Shown: in pieces, positions 1-7,045 of the stretch
How positions within the stretch are numbered: position 1 is the stretch's first letter
Layout: every line of letters begins with the position of its first letter
Source of the DNA: JAFGPF01 sp034430675
GTDB lineage: Bacteria > Chloroflexota > Dehalococcoidia > Dehalococcoidales > RBG-16-60-22
Assembly (NCBI GenBank): GCA_034430675.1
Contig: DAOUEB010000027.1
Coordinates: forward strand, 1-64,000
Length of the DNA stretch: 64,000 nt
Direction of reading: 5' to 3'
The notes under the pieces: generated by a model
What the model was told of the DNA's origin: nothing
Databases searched by the model: none
The model's input: the letters and a program-made list of their open reading frames with translations, nothing else
Translations under genes and position numbers: made by a program

Positions 1-848
1 ATTTCCGGCGAAGACCAGAAGTCGCCGAGTTCCACTTGCTTGTCCAGAGCCTCACTATAGCGTCCAACCGGGTTTGGCTCTGGTTCAAAACCATGAGAAT
101 GAGAAACTCCTTCACCCTTACCTCCGTGCCACATTAACTCCTGGCAGGTAGGACACGTTTCGCATACGCCTACCTTACCTCTCCGAAACATGCCCTCCAG
201 GGTCTTCAGGTTGTGCACGAACTCCTCGGGCACCTTGCCATTTTTAACGTCCTCAAGTCTTGGAGCCCTGCCAAAGACGTCCCCATAATGTGCGAGAAGC
301 TCTGTCGCCTTCCTTTCATCAAGCCTTCGGAAGCGGTCTAACGCCGCCTCTGCGCCGGGGTCTTCAGGCGGCTCTGGCTTCATAAGGTCAACAAACCGTA
401 TCTCCTCCTCAGTATGCACAATCAAATCACCGAGAGACCTGGGGCCATAGATACCGTAGTCCTTGGAGTACCCCATCTCCCCCACATGGCTCTTCGCAAA
501 GCTTCCTGTGGTATCCACCAAATCCTTAGACCATACCTCCACATGTCCGCGGTGCAGACCAACCCGGTAGGCGCCATTGCTCAAGCGAGACACCTTGGCC
601 CACCCGGTGACGCCGCATGAACCGCAATATCTTGGCCAGGCCGTTCCCTCCCGCCTGCGGAAATAGACGGTTACGAACGCAATTTTGTCCAGCTGTTCAC
701 CCTGAAAGCAGTCACGACAGATGGTCAGCCCGACATCTTTATACCTGGAGTCGGGTCCGCCAAAGGCCACCAGACACGCCTCGCCGTTCCCGAACTCACG
801 GCCGCAGCGGAGACATGTGTCACTTATGAAATAAGACGATGCTTTCAT
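1..848 (-). CDS. Cysteine-rich element protein of unknown function (truncated by window edge)
   Basis: The reverse strand is open from an ATG at 846-848 to the left edge, about 282 codons with no stop, so the C-terminus lies outside the window. The N-terminal part has CxxC pairs typical of zinc ribbons (CLRCG, CRDC, CGSCG), and a CETCPTC motif lies near residue 240. The middle is charged and helical. I do not recognise the family. It is the last visible gene of a leftward operon, 12 bp after the J-domain gene, inside a mobile element. Zinc binding, and possibly nucleic-acid binding, is inferred only from the cysteines. Confidence 0.6.
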   Translation of the reverse strand, partial: MKASSYFISDTCLRCGREFGNGEACLVAFGGPDSRYKDVGLTICRDCFQGEQLDKIAFVTVYFRRREGTAWPRYCGSCGVTGWAKVSRLSNGAYRVGLHRGHVEVWSKDLVDTTGSFAKSHVGEMGYSKDYGIYGPRSLGDLIVHTEEEIRFVDLMKPEPPEDPGAEAALDRFRRLDERKATELLAHYGDVFGRAPRLEDVKNGKVPEEFVHNLKTLEGMFRRGKVGVCETCPTCQELMWHGGKGEGVSHSHGFEPEPNPVGRYSEALDKQVELGDFWSSPE

Positions 849-860
849 TTTCCCTGCCAC

Positions 861-1232
861 CTACTGCCACTTCCTCTCTGCTCTTATCATTTCGTAAGCG
901 GCCAGGATCATCTGGAGCAGGAAACTGGTACCCTTCACCCCGGCCGTATCGGGATGTAACTTGATGAGTAGCTCGCGGTACCGTTTCTTTACTGCTTCAT
1001 CCGTCGCCGTCTTCTCCAGTCCCAGCACCCGGTAGGGATCAAACCCATCGCCCCGTCCGACCAGGTTCGGGACCTGCGAAAGGTCGATCCCCATACTGGC
1101 GACATAGCGAAGGAAACTCTCCGGGTTGAAGGCGTCGCGAAGCAGGTCGTCCATCCAGCCCTGCACGTTATCGCGCATCTCGCCCAGAATTCTTTCCTGC
1201 TCCCGCAGCCGTTTTACGATATCCTCTTCCAT
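861..1232 (-). CDS. Small protein with C-terminal J-domain
   Basis: 123 aa. Residues 67-120 read as a DnaJ-type J-domain: a DPYRVLGL start, then a basic helix II, then the diagnostic HPD at residues 93-95. J-domains stimulate the ATPase of Hsp70 (DnaK). The N-terminal 60 residues are helical and unassigned, and there is no G/F region or zinc finger, so it is not a full DnaJ. Phage-type J-domain proteins often serve replication or assembly. Here it lies in the leftward operon of the integrated element, 4 bp downstream of a small membrane protein gene. Confidence 0.7.
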   Translation of the reverse strand: MEEDIVKRLREQERILGEMRDNVQGWMDDLLRDAFNPESFLRYVASMGIDLSQVPNLVGRGDGFDPYRVLGLEKTATDEAVKKRYRELLIKLHPDTAGVKGTSFLLQMILAAYEMIRAERKWQ

Positions 1233-1236
1233 CCAG

Positions 1237-1458
1237 TTACCACCAGAAGTGTCCGCAGAGTATACCCAGCAAGAATCCGATGAGTATCTGCCACCAGTAT
1301 TTTCCGGCCAGCTTACCGGCCATTATCCCCATTCCCAGGAAGATGAGCAGAAAGACCAGCGGTGCCTGCTTCTGCTCATCACGGACAATCTCGGTCCACG
1401 GTTTGCCGCCAATCTTCCGCCATATCTTCTCGTATAGATTTCCTAGCCACGCTGTCAT
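1237..1458 (-). CDS. Small membrane protein, unknown function
   Basis: 73 aa from the ATG at 1458, preceded by a GGAGG ribosome site. The start overlaps the upstream gene's stop as ATGA, which argues against the longer in-frame start at 1518. The N-terminal half is amphipathic and charged. The C-terminal half has two hydrophobic stretches (about residues 33-48 and 54-70), suggesting a two-pass inner-membrane protein. A short two-span membrane protein in a phage-like operon could be holin-like, but nothing in the sequence proves that. Confidence 0.5.
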   Translation of the reverse strand: MTAWLGNLYEKIWRKIGGKPWTEIVRDEQKQAPLVFLLIFLGMGIMAGKLAGKYWWQILIGFLLGILCGHFWW

Positions 1459-1709
1459 TTCGCCTCCTTCTTCTTGAGCCAGCCTCTTTCCTCCGGCGGT
1501 ACCGGCGGCCCCATGCAATCGAAATCCGGGCAGCTCTGGCAGACGCTGAAAGCCAGCCGCTGCCCCCTGGCCAGGCGGCTGATGTCCAGGTGCCCGTTAT
1601 GTGACCGGAGACAGAGCGAGTAGCCCTTAAAGCAATAGATACAATCGCTTTTCACCTGGGCATGCGAGCACTCGTAGAGCGTTCTTTTCTTCGTCTCTTT
1701 CATCTCCAA
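1455..1709 (-). CDS. Small cysteine-rich protein, unknown function
   Basis: 84 aa with eight cysteines arranged as C..CxxC and CxxCxxxxC, consistent with one or two metal sites (zinc or Fe-S). The preceding AACTCTCC stretch on the plus strand reads as GGAGAGTTGGAG on the coding strand, a good ribosome site. Its stop overlaps the next start, so it is translationally coupled to the small membrane protein. I recognise no family. Its neighbours are all small element genes. Confidence 0.5.
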   Translation of the reverse strand: MEMKETKKRTLYECSHAQVKSDCIYCFKGYSLCLRSHNGHLDISRLARGQRLAFSVCQSCPDFDCMGPPVPPEERGWLKKKEAK

Positions 1710-1726
1710 CTCTCCAAATCAGCGCC

Positions 1727-1849
1727 TTAGCGGGGTGAGTCCTTCAGACGGGTCTCCGCCATTTTCCGGGCGTTGCAGTAGGTGCACTCAAAGCGGCACC
1801 CTTTGAAGACATTCCAGGTTCTGCTAACCGTCTTAAACATCCGGCTCAT
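1727..1849 (-). CDS. 40-residue peptide with radical-SAM-like CxxxCxxC motif
   Basis: This is a short gene missed by length cut-offs. The ATG at 1849 overlaps the stop of the upstream 186-aa gene as ATGA. The product is 40 aa and ends at a TAA at 1727-1729. Around residues 13-26 it has the motif WNVFKGCRFECTYC, matching the N-terminal Fe-S loop (C-x3-C-x2-C) of radical-SAM-like and phage DUF5131-type proteins. The rest of such a domain is absent. It is either a truncated remnant kept in frame within the operon, or a genuine mini-protein that binds a cluster. Confidence 0.45.
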   Translation of the reverse strand: MSRMFKTVSRTWNVFKGCRFECTYCNARKMAETRLKDSPR

Positions 1850-2406
1850 TTTGCATTCCTCCGAGACCAGGGTTCCCAGGAAAGAAGCTGTGCCACAGCT
1901 TTCAGGTCGTAGTTACGAGAGCCGGGCAGCGTTGAAGGAAGGTGAGGAAGCACAAAACCACAGATGGGACACCAGTCACATTCAACACTACAGGTCGCTT
2001 TATGAAAGACCGCAGCGTCCAGTGCAGGCGAGGGAAGGAGCAGGTAATGACTGCAAATCGGGCAGAGGTCGGATTTCCTATGCCACTCCAGGAGCCGGAT
2101 TCGCTCCATGATGATGCGGTCTGGATTGGCTACTATATCCGCTACGAACTGTTTAGCTGCGTCCCTGACCTTCTCCAAATCGTCCTGGCCCAGCCTGGCG
2201 AGATAGCAAGAGACGTGCACGTACTCAACAACCTCACCGTTATCATCACCCAGTACCAGGATTGGCTCACTCTGCATCATCTGCCACAGCTCTTCTTTAG
2301 CGCGCTTGCAGCATCTCAGGAAATGCGTCCGCTTCGTAAAAGGTAGGTATTGCTTTATCCGAAAGCGCAGCATTCTGGTTCTCCGAGTGAAGCTTAATCG
2401 TTTCAT
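1846..2406 (-). CDS. Element protein of unknown function with Cys pairs
   Basis: 186 aa. The N-terminal 35 residues are strongly basic (many Arg/Lys). The C-terminal third holds CPIC-x(n)-C-x3-C-x2-CPIC, a likely zinc ribbon pair. The ATG at 2406 directly abuts the stop of the upstream 131-aa gene, and the 3' end overlaps the 40-residue ORF, so it sits inside one leftward operon. I recognise no family. The basic N-terminus plus zinc ribbon is compatible with nucleic-acid binding, but that is inference. Confidence 0.45.
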   Translation of the reverse strand: MKRLSFTRRTRMLRFRIKQYLPFTKRTHFLRCCKRAKEELWQMMQSEPILVLGDDNGEVVEYVHVSCYLARLGQDDLEKVRDAAKQFVADIVANPDRIIMERIRLLEWHRKSDLCPICSHYLLLPSPALDAAVFHKATCSVECDWCPICGFVLPHLPSTLPGSRNYDLKAVAQLLSWEPWSRRNAK

Positions 2407-2802
2407 CTAGTCCTGCTCCCTTGCCAGCGCCAGAATTCGGCCGCACCAGGGGCATTGTACGGTTCCGTCTTCCGCCGGTCGGACAAGTACTGGATCGGGG
2501 ACCACTTTCTCTCTGGAAAGCCGCTCCACTGCCCTGGCCAGCTTCCAGTAGACATGGCATACTGCTTGAGCTACACCATCAGGGGTTAGGTTGCCCAGGC
2601 CGTCCTTACGTGGCAGCACCAGTGTTGGCCACTCCTTGCAGGGTACGTTTTTAGCTGCCTCCAGCCGGCAAACCTGGTAAACAGGCAAACGCCGCGCTGC
2701 CTCGTTAATAAGCTTCTCCGTCAGCGGCACCCGAAGGTCCAAGCTGCGCTTCGGCTCGCAGACCCCCTTCAATCTCATAAATTCGTCTACGGTTATGCTC
2801 AT
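2407..2802 (-). CDS. Element protein of unknown function
   Basis: 131 aa, ending in a CPWCGRI zinc-knuckle-like motif about 13 residues from the C-terminus, with further cysteines at about 15, 45 and 55. The upstream gene stop overlaps this start (2799-2802, ATGA), implying translational coupling. No catalytic motif is visible and I recognise no family. Confidence 0.45.
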   Translation of the reverse strand: MSITVDEFMRLKGVCEPKRSLDLRVPLTEKLINEAARRLPVYQVCRLEAAKNVPCKEWPTLVLPRKDGLGNLTPDGVAQAVCHVYWKLARAVERLSREKVVPDPVLVRPAEDGTVQCPWCGRILALAREQD

Positions 2803-3011
2803 ACCAGTTCGTACTCCGGTAAACTTTTTCGGTCAGGAGCACCAGGGCCACAGTGTGAAAGGCGGTATCCTAAATTCGGTCTGTCACCATTTCCTCCGCC
2901 ATGATGATGCTCCTTGCCACAGAAAGGACAGGTAATATATAAGTCCCACACGCCGTCCCGGCGGCGGATAGCCCTTGTTTTCACCCTGGGTATTTCAGAT
3001 ACTTCCTTCAC
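2799..3011 (-). CDS. Small zinc-finger-like protein
   Basis: 70 aa. A CPFCGKEHHHG motif at about residues 28-38, followed by a later Cys/His cluster (SHCG), resembles the short zinc-finger proteins common in actinobacterial and Chloroflexota phages. It overlaps the next gene by four bases and follows the 105-aa gene by 3 bp. Function is unknown; a structural zinc site is the only inference. Confidence 0.5.
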   Translation of the reverse strand: MKEVSEIPRVKTRAIRRRDGVWDLYITCPFCGKEHHHGGGNGDRPNLGYRLSHCGPGAPDRKSLPEYELV

Positions 3012-3014
3012 AGC

Positions 3015-3332
3015 TTAGTTCCTCCTCAGGGTCACACCTGGCCAGTTACTTTCCATGTGCCGGATCCAGACGTCCATGCTGTCCGGGATACCCGTCTCGC
3101 CCGCCATGGCCGCTTCCCTGGTAATCGGGAACGCCGGTGACACCGCCTCGTAGAAATACGGGTTGAACCGGATACTTTCCCGGGCAGCCCTGATATTGGG
3201 CGCATGGAAGCGGTCGTAGATGGCGTACTCCCGCCGGTCACGGGAAACAAGCAGGTGGAAGCGGCACGGATAGGCTTCAACCAGCATGAGGTGATAGCCC
3301 TGCTCCTGCCATTCGACCTTTCTCAACTCCAT
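3015..3332 (-). CDS. Element protein of unknown function
   Basis: 105 aa, neither cysteine-rich nor hydrophobic, with mixed alpha/beta character (beta-rich N-terminal half, tyrosine- and arginine-rich middle). A GGGGAAAGGAGAAGTT stretch lies just before the ATG at 3332 as a strong ribosome site. It comes 17 bp after the helicase loader stop, in the same leftward operon. No family is recognised; a second ORF in another frame (3032-3280) is its shadow. Confidence 0.45.
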   Translation of the reverse strand: MELRKVEWQEQGYHLMLVEAYPCRFHLLVSRDRREYAIYDRFHAPNIRAARESIRFNPYFYEAVSPAFPITREAAMAGETGIPDSMDVWIRHMESNWPGVTLRRN

Positions 3333-3349
3333 AACTTCTCCTTTCCCCT

Positions 3350-4294
3350 TCAGGGGACCAGCTTACGCCTGCGATAGCTGGTCCCCGTCAGAATGACCAT
3401 CTTGCCCCGGCACATACCGTAAAGCCTGTCCACCGTATCCTCGCGCATGAGCTCCGTCAGGCTGTCGTCCTCGAGCGCCAGGCGGCTGTTGACCACTACC
3501 GGAAGCCCGCGGCTCACCCGCTCGTCGATAATGTACCAGTAGAGCTCCCTGGTGAAGTCGGACGGCTTCTCCTTGCCCACGTCATCGAGCATGAGGAGCC
3601 TGACGGTGCGGAGCTGGGCGTAGATCTGCTCTTCCGTCTCGTGGTAAGGCTTCTGCGCGTCCGGGATGTTGTAGGTGGCCCGGACTCGTCTGACCAAGCC
3701 TGGCCCCTTCTCAAACCTGACCGGAAGCGTGGCGCTGGCCGGGTCTCCCCTCCAGTTGTCGATAAGGTGATTGGCGATGCAGGCCATGAGCGTGGACTTG
3801 CCCACGCCCGGCCCCCTTGAGTACAGGTAGAGCGACGGCATGCCCCTGGGATTGTCCAGGTCGAAACTCCCGGCGTATTTGCGGCATACCCGCAAAGCCT
3901 CCCGCTGGAACTCCGGCTCAAAGTCCTCGAACCGGGTGCAGTGCAGGTCAGATGATATGCCGCATTCTTTTCGCCACCTCTCCCTGATGGCGACCCTCTC
4001 AAGCTCCCGTTCCTGATCCTCCAGCCGCTTCTCTTCCTCTTCGCGCTTGTGCCGGCAAACCGTACACTCCCTGGGCCTCACTTCACGCGGGGGCTGGCAG
4101 AAGAAAAACGTGGTCACCTCGCCCTCGAATTTGCCGCCGCAGGTCCGGCACTCGCACTCATCCGTCCTCGTCTCCTGCCTCGGCCTCCTCTCCGCTGATG
4201 ATGACTGTCCCTCCGGCATCCCGGAAAGCCTGGACAGGATCTTTCCGACCGGGGCCAGTCCCCCGCCGCATGTTTGCTGATTCTCGCTGCTCAT
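3350..4294 (-). CDS. DnaC-like helicase loader (AAA+ ATPase)
   Basis: 314 aa. DnaC/IstB-type AAA+ proteins load the replicative DnaB helicase at an origin. The N-terminal 80 residues contain a zinc-ribbon-like set (CRTCG and CTVC). The coiled region 85-110 is strongly charged. Walker A is GPGVGKST at 161-168 and Walker B is LLMLDD at 233-238, with an arginine-rich sensor region near the C-terminus. It lies immediately downstream of, and overlaps (in another frame), the candidate initiator gene. An initiator and loader pair is the standard arrangement of phage and integrative-element replication modules. Confidence 0.85.
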   Translation of the reverse strand: MSSENQQTCGGGLAPVGKILSRLSGMPEGQSSSAERRPRQETRTDECECRTCGGKFEGEVTTFFFCQPPREVRPRECTVCRHKREEEEKRLEDQERELERVAIRERWRKECGISSDLHCTRFEDFEPEFQREALRVCRKYAGSFDLDNPRGMPSLYLYSRGPGVGKSTLMACIANHLIDNWRGDPASATLPVRFEKGPGLVRRVRATYNIPDAQKPYHETEEQIYAQLRTVRLLMLDDVGKEKPSDFTRELYWYIIDERVSRGLPVVVNSRLALEDDSLTELMREDTVDRLYGMCRGKMVILTGTSYRRRKLVP

Positions 4295-5387
4295 TGACTC
4301 TCTTTTCCCCCTTCATCCGGCCTTCGACGTAGCTCAACAGGTCTCCCGATGGTCTCACACTGGTTGTTTCCCAGATGAGCTTCGCCAGGTAGCCAAAGTC
4401 GTAGTTGGCTTTCCTGGCGATAACTCCGATGCGTCCGTGCGGTGGCGCCCGGCCGGCGCAAACCTGGTAAAGCTCACCCACCCTGGCAATCGCCTCCTTG
4501 CGGTTAGGTGCGCCCTTGATTTGCTCCAGGATATTTTCAAAAAGCCCTTTGTCCGGTAAGCCACCGCCAGGTGGTTTCTCAGGTGAGAACTCACCTGAGT
4601 CCTCAGGTGAATTTCTTTTTCGGTTTCCGCTTTCTTTTTCGTATTCTCTTTCAGTACCCGGGTGATAGAAGGGGGTGTGGGGGAAGGAAGAGGGTTTTTC
4701 TGGTTTCTCAGGTGAAATCTCACCTGAAGGCTCACCTGAAAATTCACCTGAAGTTGTTTCCTCGTTCACCTGAGCAGGTATTGGGAGTTCATCTGAGATA
4801 ACTTCCGGCGTCAGCTGAGAGGCATTTCCATTCTCACCTGACGTTATTTTCTGGCTCGCCCGAGCGTTGGTTTTATTCTCACCTGGGACAATTTCATCGC
4901 CCGCCTGAGAATCGTTGTGGTTCTCACCCGGGGTAACGTCGCTGCTCACCTGAGCACCGTTTTGCCTCTCAGCCGAGGGCGGCCAGTTTTCGGTGACGAC
5001 CGTTGTAGCCCCCCTCTTATATCGCAGCCGGTCCTTCCAGCCGTTCAGCGGCGGGTATTCCGAGGGCCACGCCCATTGCGGCCTCTGAATGTCCCACCAG
5101 TCAAGAATCTGGATGGCGGCAGAGCGCGGCGTTTCATAGAGTCTTATCAGGTTATGACGCTCAAGCTCCTCCAGTAAGCCGGGGACATCAGCCTTGGTGA
5201 TGTGGTCAATGTTGGGGCAGCAAACGTACTTTACCTCTTCAGGATCGCCGCAAAGCCGGCCCTGGTCATCAGCGTTGGCCCAGATCAGAGGGAAAAGACC
5301 AATAGCCTTCAGCGACAGGCGCCCGTACCGCCTGTCGGTGGAATAGCTTTGGGGGAATACTCTCCCCCTGGCGACGGATCGGCGCAT
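4158..5387 (-). CDS. Replication initiator-like protein with internal repeats
   Basis: 409 aa from the ATG at 5387, which follows a GGAGGCG ribosome site. Residues 1-115 resemble the winged-helix N-terminal domain of phage replisome organisers. Residues about 137-270 are a low-complexity linker built on 15-residue repeats with recurrent SGE(N/F) or PGEN motifs, encoded by the 8-bp box array. Residues 285-375 look like a folded C-terminal domain. The layout of DNA-binding domain, repeat linker containing the origin, and partner-binding domain mirrors lambda O. The 3' end overlaps the helicase loader by about 137 bp in a different frame, a long overlap that makes the exact C-terminus uncertain. 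Confidence 0.65.
   Translation of the reverse strand: MRRSVARGRVFPQSYSTDRRYGRLSLKAIGLFPLIWANADDQGRLCGDPEEVKYVCCPNIDHITKADVPGLLEELERHNLIRLYETPRSAAIQILDWWDIQRPQWAWPSEYPPLNGWKDRLRYKRGATTVVTENWPPSAERQNGAQVSSDVTPGENHNDSQAGDEIVPGENKTNARASQKITSGENGNASQLTPEVISDELPIPAQVNEETTSGEFSGEPSGEISPEKPEKPSSFPHTPFYHPGTEREYEKESGNRKRNSPEDSGEFSPEKPPGGGLPDKGLFENILEQIKGAPNRKEAIARVGELYQVCAGRAPPHGRIGVIARKANYDFGYLAKLIWETTSVRPSGDLLSYVEGRMKGEKRVNEQRESANMRRGTGPGRKDPVQAFRDAGGTVIISGEEAEAGDEDG
4579..4975. repeat. Iteron-like array of TCACCTGA boxes, candidate replication origin
   Basis: Perfect or near-perfect copies of the 8-mer TCACCTGA (or its complement TCAGGTGA) begin at 4579, 4591, 4603, 4708, 4720, 4732, 4744, 4766, 4834 and 4946. 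One-to-three-mismatch copies lie near 4789, 4811, 4856, 4879, 4901, 4924 and 4968. In the 4834-4975 half the boxes recur every 21-24 bp, close to two helical turns. The array lies inside the initiator reading frame, as the lambda origin lies inside gene O. Codon repetition for the 15-residue peptide repeat explains part of the pattern. It does not require the inverted copies at 4579, 4603 and 4708. Confidence 0.55.
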
Positions 5388-5485
5388 TACGCCTCCAAAG
5401 GATTAAACATATTCACGACTAAGCTTTGTGTATCACCGGTCACTCTCATCTCCTTCCGATCTGGGCGAGCATAGCCGCCGTCATC

Positions 5486-5893
5486 TCATCCATCTTTCTT
5501 TACCTCTTTGCCCTCTCTTATCCACCCACCTCCGGGCGTAGCGTGCCGACGTCTTTGATGGGGTGGGAAGGTACAAAAGACAACCGGGAGCCAGTGCGGC
5601 TTCTTATACTGTCTGGCCTGTTTCGCCAGTGGCAGGTTCAGGCTTCCTCCATCGACAAAGTAGACCAGCACCGAGGAGGGATGCGCGTAAAGCCTGCCCG
5701 CTTTGACTAGGCTGGTTAGGGCATCGGCCATGGTCTCACTTATATCGGGCCAGAGAATGATATTGGGATGTTTCGGTAGAGATAACCAGATTTCGCCGTG
5801 GGAATCCTCTCCCAACAGGCGCTTGATTTCAACGAAGCTCACATGCTGCCTCTCAGATACCAGCCCCAGTATTTTCTGTTCTATATCGTTCAT
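5486..5893 (-). CDS. Element protein, possible winged-helix N-terminus
   Basis: 135 aa. The first 60 residues have a helix-turn-helix-like pattern (MNDIEQKIL...VSFVEIKRLL) seen in winged-helix proteins. The C-terminus is basic and proline-rich. The start overlaps the stop of the upstream 105-aa gene (ATGA at 5890-5893). It lies just upstream of the replication initiator in the leftward operon. DNA binding is a guess from the N-terminal pattern. Confidence 0.45.
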   Translation of the reverse strand: MNDIEQKILGLVSERQHVSFVEIKRLLGEDSHGEIWLSLPKHPNIILWPDISETMADALTSLVKAGRLYAHPSSVLVYFVDGGSLNLPLAKQARQYKKPHWLPVVFCTFPPHQRRRHATPGGGWIREGKEVKKDG

Positions 5894-6207
5894 CCGGCTT
5901 CTCCTGAAAACCTCGCCCTGGCCTGTAATACGGTGTCAGCCAGGATGTTTCGTATAATCAGGTTGGGGTCGGCGTAGTGGTCCCGGGTGATATCGAGGTG
6001 ATAGATATAGCTTGCTTTTCCCACCATCCAGTCCCCGTTGTTCAGCCTGGACACAAAGAGACCACCAGCAGTCAGGTTAGCCAGTGTCTCCAGGCATTTG
6101 ATGGTCTGCTCCACGAGGTATGCTGTGGACGGGCTCATCAGCAGCCGGTGCTCAGCCAGGCTGTCCTTCCAGAAATGAATTAGAGATTCAAGCTCTTTCA
6201 TAATCAT
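5890..6207 (-). CDS. Element protein of unknown function
   Basis: 105 aa. The start is ambiguous between ATG at 6207 and ATG at 6201; a GAGG at about 6211-6214 would suit the second better. The protein is acidic at its N-terminus and helical, with a YIYHLDI beta strand in the middle. No motif is recognised. It is the first confident gene of the leftward early operon, translationally coupled to the next gene. Confidence 0.45.
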   Translation of the reverse strand: MIMKELESLIHFWKDSLAEHRLLMSPSTAYLVEQTIKCLETLANLTAGGLFVSRLNNGDWMVGKASYIYHLDITRDHYADPNLIIRNILADTVLQARARFSGEAG

Positions 6208-6360
6208 CGCGCCTCTTCGACAAACTCACGGAAGACCTCTATCCAGCTATCACGCCTTGCCCTGCCGTGAGGCGCGATGTATTCTCGCTTCCCCGGATGT
6301 TCGTCAAGCCATTAGCCGTCGTCTTGGCTCTTTAGCCTGTTTTTAACTCGGTGGATGGCA

Positions 6361-6579
6361 TTACCGGGGCAGCGGAGTTTCTAAAGAGTGTTGAACCTCG
6401 CTATTCCTGGAAGGCTCTATAAAGCTGTCGTCTGCTGGTTTGCTTATCAAGCCTTTGCATCTGCCTATAGCAATGGCCAGCTGGAAGAGGGTTTGTAACC
6501 TCTCCCTTTCCCGTCTTGAGTCTCCCGATGACAGTAAAGTTATTGCCACATGTCTTCGCTGCATGAGTGTGCCATCCAA
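6361..6579 (-). CDS. Possible small element protein
   Basis: A 72-aa open frame (arginine-rich) between the ribbon-helix-helix gene and the leftward operon. I see no convincing ribosome site before either possible start (6579 or 6564) and no known motif. It is kept only because the interval is otherwise empty and the orientation matches its neighbours. It may not be translated. Confidence 0.25.
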   Translation of the reverse strand: MDGTLMQRRHVAITLLSSGDSRRERERLQTLFQLAIAIGRCKGLISKPADDSFIEPSRNSEVQHSLETPLPR

Positions 6580-6600
6580 CCTGTTCTGGTAGTAAATAGG

Positions 6601-6819
6601 TTAGCTGTGCTGGCCGTTAGACGGGTCAGCCGGGTTATCTGTAGCCTTGTCAAAGGGGGGCAGGGAATACTGGAGGGCTACGGCTCGCCTGACCATGGAA
6701 CCGATATCGGTCCTTTCCAGTTCCGCCATCTTTACCAGCGCCTCGTAATCCGCCTCGGAGAAGAGCACCCGCATGGACACCTTGTTTTTGCCGACCATAG
6801 GTTGTCTGGTTTTTACCAT
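6601..6819 (-). CDS. Small ribbon-helix-helix-type DNA-binding protein
   Basis: 72 aa with a good ribosome site (AGGAGGAG) before the ATG at 6819. Residues 14-50 have a short basic beta strand (VSMRVLF) followed by two helices, the CopG/Arc-like ribbon-helix-helix layout. It is divergent from the repressor gene at 7046, and the shared 226-bp spacer carries palindromes. A role as a second regulator of the divergent element promoters is likely but inferred. Confidence 0.55.
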   Translation of the reverse strand: MVKTRQPMVGKNKVSMRVLFSEADYEALVKMAELERTDIGSMVRRAVALQYSLPPFDKATDNPADPSNGQHS

Positions 6820-6892
6820 TTTTCTCCTCCTGCCTGAGCCTTAAGCAGTAATCATATTAAGCGTTAATGATAATCTTGTCAAGTTACCGATT

Positions 6893-6907
6893 GGTAATAT
6901 TATTACC
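6893..6907. promoter_or_regulatory. 15-bp operator-like palindrome GGTAATATTATTACC
   Basis: A perfect palindrome (GGTAATA-T-TATTACC) in the spacer between divergent regulators. Its half-site ATTACC recurs at 7001-7006, overlapping the -10 box of the repressor promoter, and a related GTTACC is at about 6883. This is typical of a phage-type repressor operator set, so it probably binds one of the two flanking regulators. Confidence 0.5.
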
Positions 6908-6973
6908 CTGTCCCACGAATGGAATACCCTGTTATGGCGATGTTGTTCCGCCAATAAAAAGCGGTTTAGCCTC

Positions 6974-7002
6974 TTGACAGATTACAAACAGGGTGATATG
7001 AT
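6974..7002 (+). promoter_or_regulatory. Sigma70-type promoter of the repressor gene
   Basis: TTGACA at 6974-6979, a 17-bp spacer, and TATGAT at 6997-7002, ahead of the start codon at 7046. ATTACC half-sites overlap the -10 box, consistent with autoregulation. Confidence 0.8.
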
Positions 7003-7045
7003 TACCTTAAGCTAGAATTTGCAATAATTTGGAGAGAATTTAAAA

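Noticed and set aside
414..829. Two plus-strand ORFs at the left edge
   Set aside because: The minus strand is open across the whole stretch with CxxC motifs and a plausible start at 848; the plus ORFs are shadows.
4579..4975. CRISPR array
   Set aside because: Boxes are only 8 bp, irregular in the first half and inverted in places, lie inside a coding frame, and no cas genes are present.
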